From the NCBI RefSeq assembly GCF_900090145.1, contig NZ_FMHI01000006.1, positions 124,001 through 188,000 on the forward strand: a DNA stretch of 64,000 nt. Reading direction: 5' to 3'. The notes under the pieces were generated by a model, which did no database searches, had not been told where the DNA came from, and saw nothing but the letters and a program-made list of their open reading frames with translations. Position 1 is the first letter of the stretch. Each line of letters opens with the position of its first letter. This document shows, piece after piece, positions 60,203 through 64,000 of the stretch. The DNA comes from Streptomyces sp. WMMB 322 (lineage in GTDB: Bacteria; Actinomycetota; Actinomycetes; Streptomycetales; Streptomycetaceae). Both the position numbers and the translations under genes were made by a program.

Positions 60203-61579
60203 TCAGAGAGGAACCCGCAACGTCTCCTCGATCAGCTCCGCCGCCTGCGCGACCGGCGCACCGGGGTGCCGCAGCAGCCGCTCCCGCACGTGCCGCATGC
60301 GCTGCCGCAGCAGCTGTGATTCGATGCCCTGCGCCTCGTCGGCCATCCGTGCCGCCGTCTCCGCAGCGCGTTCCGTAGAGCCGGTGCGCAACTCGACGCC
60401 GGTGAGCGTGACCAGCCGGTTGACCCGGCCGCGCACGTGAGCGGGTGCCCTCGCGGCCTCCTCGGCATACCGCCGGGCCGGGTCAAGCTCCCCGAGTACG
60501 AGCAGCGCCTCCGCCAAACGCACCTGCACCAGGCCCGGTTGGACGTAGCCGGTCTCCTCGGGCTCCTCCTCGGGACGTATGCGGGTGGAGCAGGTCTCGG
60601 CACTGCGCATGCAGCTGTGCGCACCCCTGCGATCGCCGATGCGCGCGTACGCCTTCGCCTGCATCGCGTACAGGTCGGTCGCCAGGGCCGGAGTGGAGTG
60701 CGGCCCCGGCGTGCGTAACACCGCTTCGGCGCAGGCGATGGCGCGCCGGTTGTCCCCGAGGTGCAGGGCCTGGTTGACGATCAGGGAGACGACGTAGCCG
60801 CCGAAGAGACGGTCGCCGGATGCCTTGCCGAGACGCAGCGCCTGGTGGAAGTACCGCTGGGCGAGGCCCTGTTCGTCGGCGTCGTACGCGCAGATGCCGC
60901 TGACCGCCGCCAACGCGCCCGCGGCGCGGCACAGTTCGCGTCCGGTGCCGTCGTCGTAGTCACCGCGCAGCAGCGGTGTCACCTCACCTGTCAGGAAGCC
61001 GACGACGCGGGGGCGCGTGGCGACACCGCCCGCGTTGCGGTAGAGGTGTTCGTAGTGGCCGCGTGCGGCATGCAGCAGTGCGACGTCCGCCTCCGAGACC
61101 TCGCGTCTGCCCTTGTGGGAGACGTCCAGGTCGTCGGGAGGGTTTTCCCACTCCCACACCGGCGCCACCGCCGCCGCGCCCGTCAGCAGCGCCGGTCCGG
61201 GGGTGTCGGCGTGCAGCTGGTCGGAGCGCCACGAGACCGCCGCCCGCTCCACGAAGCGGCCCAGCGTGGCCCGTTCGTCGTCCTCCGCCGCCCCTCCGGA
61301 TGCGTACCGGTCCGCCGCCGGGAGCGCGCCCGGGGGTCCGGCCATGCCTATGTCCGCGAGCGTCAGAGTGCGTTCCAGCCGCGCGCCCAGCACCTCGCAT
61401 ATGAACTCCGGCACCCGGCCGCGCGGACGCTGCCCCTTGAGCCAGCGCGCGACAGCCGTGTGATCGTAACGCAGAGTCACATCGTGCTCCGCGCCGAGGC
61501 GATTGACCCTCGAGGCCAGACCGGCCCGGGAGATTCCGGACTGGTCAAGCAGTACGTCCAGTTGACTGTTGGGCTCCAT
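60203..61579 (-). CDS. HTH-TPR transcriptional regulator
   Basis: A 458-residue regulator. Residues 1-85 hold a helix-turn-helix of the kind MEPNSQLDVLLDQSGISRAGLASRVNRLG with DHTAVARWLKGQRPRG as recognition part. The rest (about 165-450) is TPR-like helical repeats: ACRAAGALAAVSGICAYDADEQGLAQRYFHQALRLGKASGD, VLRTPGPHSTPALATDLYAMQAKAYARIGDRRGA. This layout is typical of the large Streptomyces family of HTH-TPR regulators that includes the developmental/antibiotic repressor NsdA. ATG 61579 follows GGAGGG. It faces away from a similar gene at 61808, and the shared promoter region has a perfect palindrome. Confidence 0.87.
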   Translation of the reverse strand: MEPNSQLDVLLDQSGISRAGLASRVNRLGAEHDVTLRYDHTAVARWLKGQRPRGRVPEFICEVLGARLERTLTLADIGMAGPPGALPAADRYASGGAAEDDERATLGRFVERAAVSWRSDQLHADTPGPALLTGAAAVAPVWEWENPPDDLDVSHKGRREVSEADVALLHAARGHYEHLYRNAGGVATRPRVVGFLTGEVTPLLRGDYDDGTGRELCRAAGALAAVSGICAYDADEQGLAQRYFHQALRLGKASGDRLFGGYVVSLIVNQALHLGDNRRAIACAEAVLRTPGPHSTPALATDLYAMQAKAYARIGDRRGAHSCMRSAETCSTRIRPEEEPEETGYVQPGLVQVRLAEALLVLGELDPARRYAEEAARAPAHVRGRVNRLVTLTGVELRTGSTERAAETAARMADEAQGIESQLLRQRMRHVRERLLRHPGAPVAQAAELIEETLRVPL

Positions 61580-61628
61580 TTCGCCCTCCGGTCGTCCAAC
61601 CCTTGTTTCAGAGAGTAACGGACATCCG

Positions 61629-61645
61629 TTCACACGGGGTGTGAA
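61629..61645. promoter_or_regulatory. 17-base palindrome between the HTH-TPR regulators
   Basis: TTCACAC-GGG-GTGTGAA, perfect 7-base arms, 50-66 bases upstream of the left-hand regulator's start codon. Size and position fit an operator, most simply for autoregulation by one of the flanking HTH-TPR proteins. Confidence 0.5.
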
Positions 61646-61673
61646 AGTCGCACCTCTGCGTGCGCGCAGCACA

Positions 61674-61713
61674 TGCTCCCCAAGAAGCGGAAGACGCGCT
61701 TCGCTTGGGAGCA
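61674..61713. promoter_or_regulatory. Imperfect hairpin in the divergent regulator promoter region
   Basis: TGCTCCC (61674-61680) pairs with GGGAGCA (61707-61713), and the inner CAAGAAGCG pairs with CGCTTC-bulge-CTTG. An RNA leader hairpin for the rightward transcript or a second operator; undecided. Confidence 0.35.
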
Positions 61714-61758
61714 CTCCGTACGCAACTTCGCGTCGGCGCACACAAGGAGGAAATTCCC

Positions 61759-61821
61759 GTGAACGACCCGATCCGATTCCGCTTCACCATCCGTCAGGTG
61801 GCCTCGCATGCGGCCCGGTGA
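61759..61821 (+). CDS. Possible 20-residue leader peptide before the right-hand regulator
   Basis: GTG 61759 is preceded by AAGGAGG (61744-61750) at ideal spacing, by far the best ribosome site nearby. The frame encodes 20 residues (Val-Asn-Asp-Pro-Ile-Arg-Phe-Arg at the start, Ala-Ala-Arg at the end) and stops at 61821, inside the first codons of the HTH-TPR gene that starts at 61808. This is the layout of a translated leader coupling translation of the downstream gene. A secreted signal peptide is unlikely, since there is no hydrophobic export signal. It may equally be a short unconserved frame. Confidence 0.4.
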   Translation: MNDPIRFRFTIRQVASHAAR

Positions 61822-63376
61822 GCGCCACCGCCGGGACCCGACGCCGAACCTCGCACTGCGCTCCTTACTGGAGGAGAGCGGATGGACGCAGGAGGCGTTC
61901 GCCCGCGCCCTCGCGAGACTCGGCAACGAGGCCGGCGTCCGGCTCGGCTACGACCGCACGTCCGTCGCCCACTGGCTGCGCGGCAGCCGCCCCTCGCCCA
62001 GGGTCCAGGGCTTCATCGCGGAGGCGCTGTCCCGGCGGCTGGGCCGCCCGGTCGCCGTGACCCAACTCGGCATGGGCGACGGCCTGTCCGGCGGCCCGGG
62101 TCCGCGGCCGAGGAGAAGCGAGGACCGAGCCGCCTGCGAACTCGGCGACGGCGGCACACAACCGGGCCCGGAGGATCTCTCCGGCCTGCGGGACGGGGCG
62201 CCCCCCGCCGACCGCCTGGCGGCCCTCACGGCGGCCGTGGTGGGCCCGCCGCGGGCGGACGCGCCGCCGCCGGCCCCCTACCGGCTGACGCTGGGCACAG
62301 CCGGCAACACACCTCGCAGCGCGGGCACTTCGGACGCCGCCGGCACCACGGCCAAGCGCGGCGGCATCGGCGACGAGCCGAGCGAAACCGCGGAGCCCCT
62401 CCGTCCCCGTCCGCCCCGGGCACACTTCCCCTCCCTCCCCCGGGGCGGACGGCCCGCCCGGCGCACCACGCCGGACGAGGTCGCATCCGCACGCGAACAC
62501 GCGCGCTTCTTCGCCCAGCAGGCGGACCGGCACGGCGGCGGCCACATCCGCACGCCGCTCGCGGCCTGCCTCGCGGGGCTGGTGCGCCGGCTGCACACGG
62601 GCGGGGAGGGCCCGCATCACCCCCGGCTCGTGGCGGGCGCGGCCCGGTTGAGCTATCTGCTGGGCCGCGTCTACGCGGACGAACAGCGGCACGGCCTGGC
62701 CCAGCGCGCGTTCGACACCGCCGCCCAGCTCGCCGCCGAGGGGGAGGACCCCGAATGCGTGGCGCTCGTGCAGCGGGCGCTCAGTTCGCAGGCGTACCAG
62801 TTGGGGCACCGCCGCCTGAGCCTCGCCCTCGCCGAATCCGCGTGCGGGACGGCGCCCTCCGACGCTGCACCGTCGACGCGCTCGTTCCTGTACGCGGGGC
62901 TCGCGGTCGCGCAGGCGGCGGAGGGCGAACGCAAGCAGGCCCTGGCCGCACTCGGCCGCGCCGAACACGAACTCGCCCGCGCACCGGCCGACTTGACGAC
63001 CGGGCCCGAATCCCCGGACGGCGGCGAGCCCGTCGGCTCCTACCAGGACGCGGCGCTGCACTACCAGGCGAGCCAGGTGCGGGCGGCGCTGGGAGACCGC
63101 GACGGTGCCGTGCGCGAGTTGCACGCCTCGCTGCGTTCCCGTCCGGCCGGCGAACGCCGCTCCCGCGCGCTGAGCGAGGCGGAACTGGCGGAACTGCTGC
63201 TCTCCGCGGGGCGGTTGGAGGAGGCGTGCTCGGCGTGGCGGAGCTTCCTGGAGGACTCGGCGCTCGTAAGGTCCGGCCGTGCCCGCCGTGCCCGCGACCG
63301 GATGCCACGGCTGCTGCGCCCGTACGCGCAGGAAGCCTGCGTCCAGGGCCTGTTGACGAGGGCGGGCCTCCCCTGA
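61808..63376 (+). CDS. HTH-TPR transcriptional regulator (paralogue of its divergent neighbour)
   Basis: A 522-residue regulator of the same kind as the gene at 60203-61579. The N-terminal helix-turn-helix is NLALRSLLEESGWTQEAFARAL then YDRTSVAHWLRGSRPSPRVQGFIAEALS. A disordered Pro/Ala/Gly linker of about 110 residues follows. TPR-like repeats run from about 235: ARLSYLLGRVYADEQRHGLAQRAFDTAAQLAAEGED, ESACGTAPSDAAPS, HYQASQVRAALGDRDGAVRELHASLRS. ATG 61808 has only AGGTGG before it, but a strong site serves the overlapping small frame at 61759, so translation may be coupled. Target genes unknown. Confidence 0.85.
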   Translation: MRPGERHRRDPTPNLALRSLLEESGWTQEAFARALARLGNEAGVRLGYDRTSVAHWLRGSRPSPRVQGFIAEALSRRLGRPVAVTQLGMGDGLSGGPGPRPRRSEDRAACELGDGGTQPGPEDLSGLRDGAPPADRLAALTAAVVGPPRADAPPPAPYRLTLGTAGNTPRSAGTSDAAGTTAKRGGIGDEPSETAEPLRPRPPRAHFPSLPRGGRPARRTTPDEVASAREHARFFAQQADRHGGGHIRTPLAACLAGLVRRLHTGGEGPHHPRLVAGAARLSYLLGRVYADEQRHGLAQRAFDTAAQLAAEGEDPECVALVQRALSSQAYQLGHRRLSLALAESACGTAPSDAAPSTRSFLYAGLAVAQAAEGERKQALAALGRAEHELARAPADLTTGPESPDGGEPVGSYQDAALHYQASQVRAALGDRDGAVRELHASLRSRPAGERRSRALSEAELAELLLSAGRLEEACSAWRSFLEDSALVRSGRARRARDRMPRLLRPYAQEACVQGLLTRAGLP

Positions 63377-63459
63377 AACGCACGGGAAACGGAGTAAGCG
63401 CCCGGCCCGGCGGGCATCACCCCCGAACACACGAGCGCTGAGGAAGGTACGGGGCAGAC

Positions 63460-64000
63460 ATGGCCACACCCATCACAGCAAGCGCCTTCGTCGCGGCCCT
63501 GGAGAACGAGGGCGTGACGGTCGAAGAGGTCCGCGACTGGCGCAATCACAACCGCAACCACAAGGGCCCGTGGGGCCCGGTCCACGGCATCATGATCCAC
63601 CACACCGTGACCAGCGGCGCCAAGGAGACGGTCGACCTCATCTACGACGGGCGATCCGATCTGCCCGGACCGCTGGCGCACGGCGCGATCACCAAGGACG
63701 GCACGGTTCATCTCGTCGGCCACGGCCGCGCGAACCACGCCGGACTCGGCGACGACGACGTGCTACGCGCGGTGATAGCGGAGGACGACCTGCCCGGACC
63801 GAACGAGATGAACACGGACGGCAACCGGTACTTCTACGGCTTCGAATGCGAGAACCTCGGCGACGGCGACGACCCGTGGCCCGAAGAGCAGCTCGACGCC
63901 ATGGAACGTGCCGCCGCCGCGCTGTGCAGGCATCACGGCTGGACCGAGGACTCGGTCATCGGCCACCTGGAGTGGACGAACCAGAAGTCCGACCCGCGCG
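63460..64000 (+). CDS. N-acetylmuramoyl-L-alanine amidase (type 2), partial
   Basis: Starts at ATG 63460 and runs off the right edge; at least 180 residues. Features of the amidase_2/PGRP zinc enzyme: MIHHTVTSGAKETVDLI with the first His zinc ligand, PLAHGAITKDGTVHLVGHGRANHAGLG in the middle, and HLEWTNQKSDP with the last zinc ligand region. It should cleave the bond between muramic acid and the stem peptide. No signal peptide is present at the start (MATPITASAFVAALENEG), so this may be phage-type or released by other means; the remaining C-terminal part, likely a peptidoglycan-binding domain, is outside the window. Confidence 0.88.
   Translation, partial: MATPITASAFVAALENEGVTVEEVRDWRNHNRNHKGPWGPVHGIMIHHTVTSGAKETVDLIYDGRSDLPGPLAHGAITKDGTVHLVGHGRANHAGLGDDDVLRAVIAEDDLPGPNEMNTDGNRYFYGFECENLGDGDDPWPEEQLDAMERAAAALCRHHGWTEDSVIGHLEWTNQKSDPR

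Noticed and set aside
1..64000. tRNA, rRNA, CRISPR arrays or a replication origin
   Set aside because: I scanned for cloverleaf-like blocks, spaced repeats and DnaA-box clusters and saw none that I could support.

Overview
The window is a 64 kb piece of high-GC actinobacterial chromosome, almost certainly from Streptomyces or a close relative. Reasons: strong G/C third-codon bias, frequent GTG/TTG starts, and a set of typical actinomycete genes: Kgd-type 2-oxoglutarate dehydrogenase, nickel superoxide dismutase with its SodX protease, a CGNR zinc-finger protein, DUF6104, FxSxx-type loci, AtuA/DUF4387, and a lon gene preceded by a HAIR operator. I see no rRNA, tRNA, CRISPR array or transposase. 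Both ends cut through genes.

Layout. 1-12.1 kb is core: tail of a PP2C-like phosphatase, MarR regulator, secreted GH25 lysozyme, lon, a spermidine-synthase-like protein, an OmpR-type two-component pair, and kgd closed by a strong terminator. 12.3-22.4 kb is one tightly overlapping nine-gene operon: AtuA, DUF4387, a complete peptide/nickel-type ABC importer, an RpiR regulator and a fused CoA-transferase/nitrilase. It looks like an uptake and CoA-activation pathway for an unknown compound. 22.5-34.0 kb is a seven-gene leftward operon combining a TIR-NB-ARC-TPR protein, an alphaKG-HExxH peptide hydroxylase, a small precursor-like protein, a vWA/SAV_2336 protein, a MoxR AAA+ ATPase, a trypsin/VMAP-C protein and a CU044_2847 (trypsin-co-occurring) protein. 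This has the architecture of vWA-MoxR-VMAP conflict systems merged with an FxSxx-type peptide locus, without a radical SAM enzyme. 34.1-41.3 kb holds DUF6104, a PucR regulator and a divergent operon for a urease-like enzyme (fused gamma-beta plus alpha, no accessory genes), an MFS transporter and a ThDP enzyme.

41.5-51.2 kb holds a DUF4097/PadR envelope-stress-like pair with candidate operators, a quinone reductase, a polar amino acid ABC importer, malic enzyme, a methyltransferase and the CGNR protein. 51.1-52.1 kb is sodX/sodN. Immediately after sodN lies a lower-GC island (about 52.3-55.9 kb) with a TIG/YVTN beta-propeller gene and a secreted protein. It is bracketed by two copies of the sodN 3' end plus terminator; the distal copy is a decayed, in-frame sodN remnant. 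56.3-64 kb returns to core-like genes: methyltransferase, EamA exporter, a small conserved protein, NUDIX hydrolase, two divergent HTH-TPR regulators and the start of a peptidoglycan amidase.

The three stretches most worth attention are the conflict/RiPP-like operon, the AtuA to CoA-transferase-nitrilase operon, and the sodN-flanked island. All family calls are from reading motifs by eye; no database search was run.
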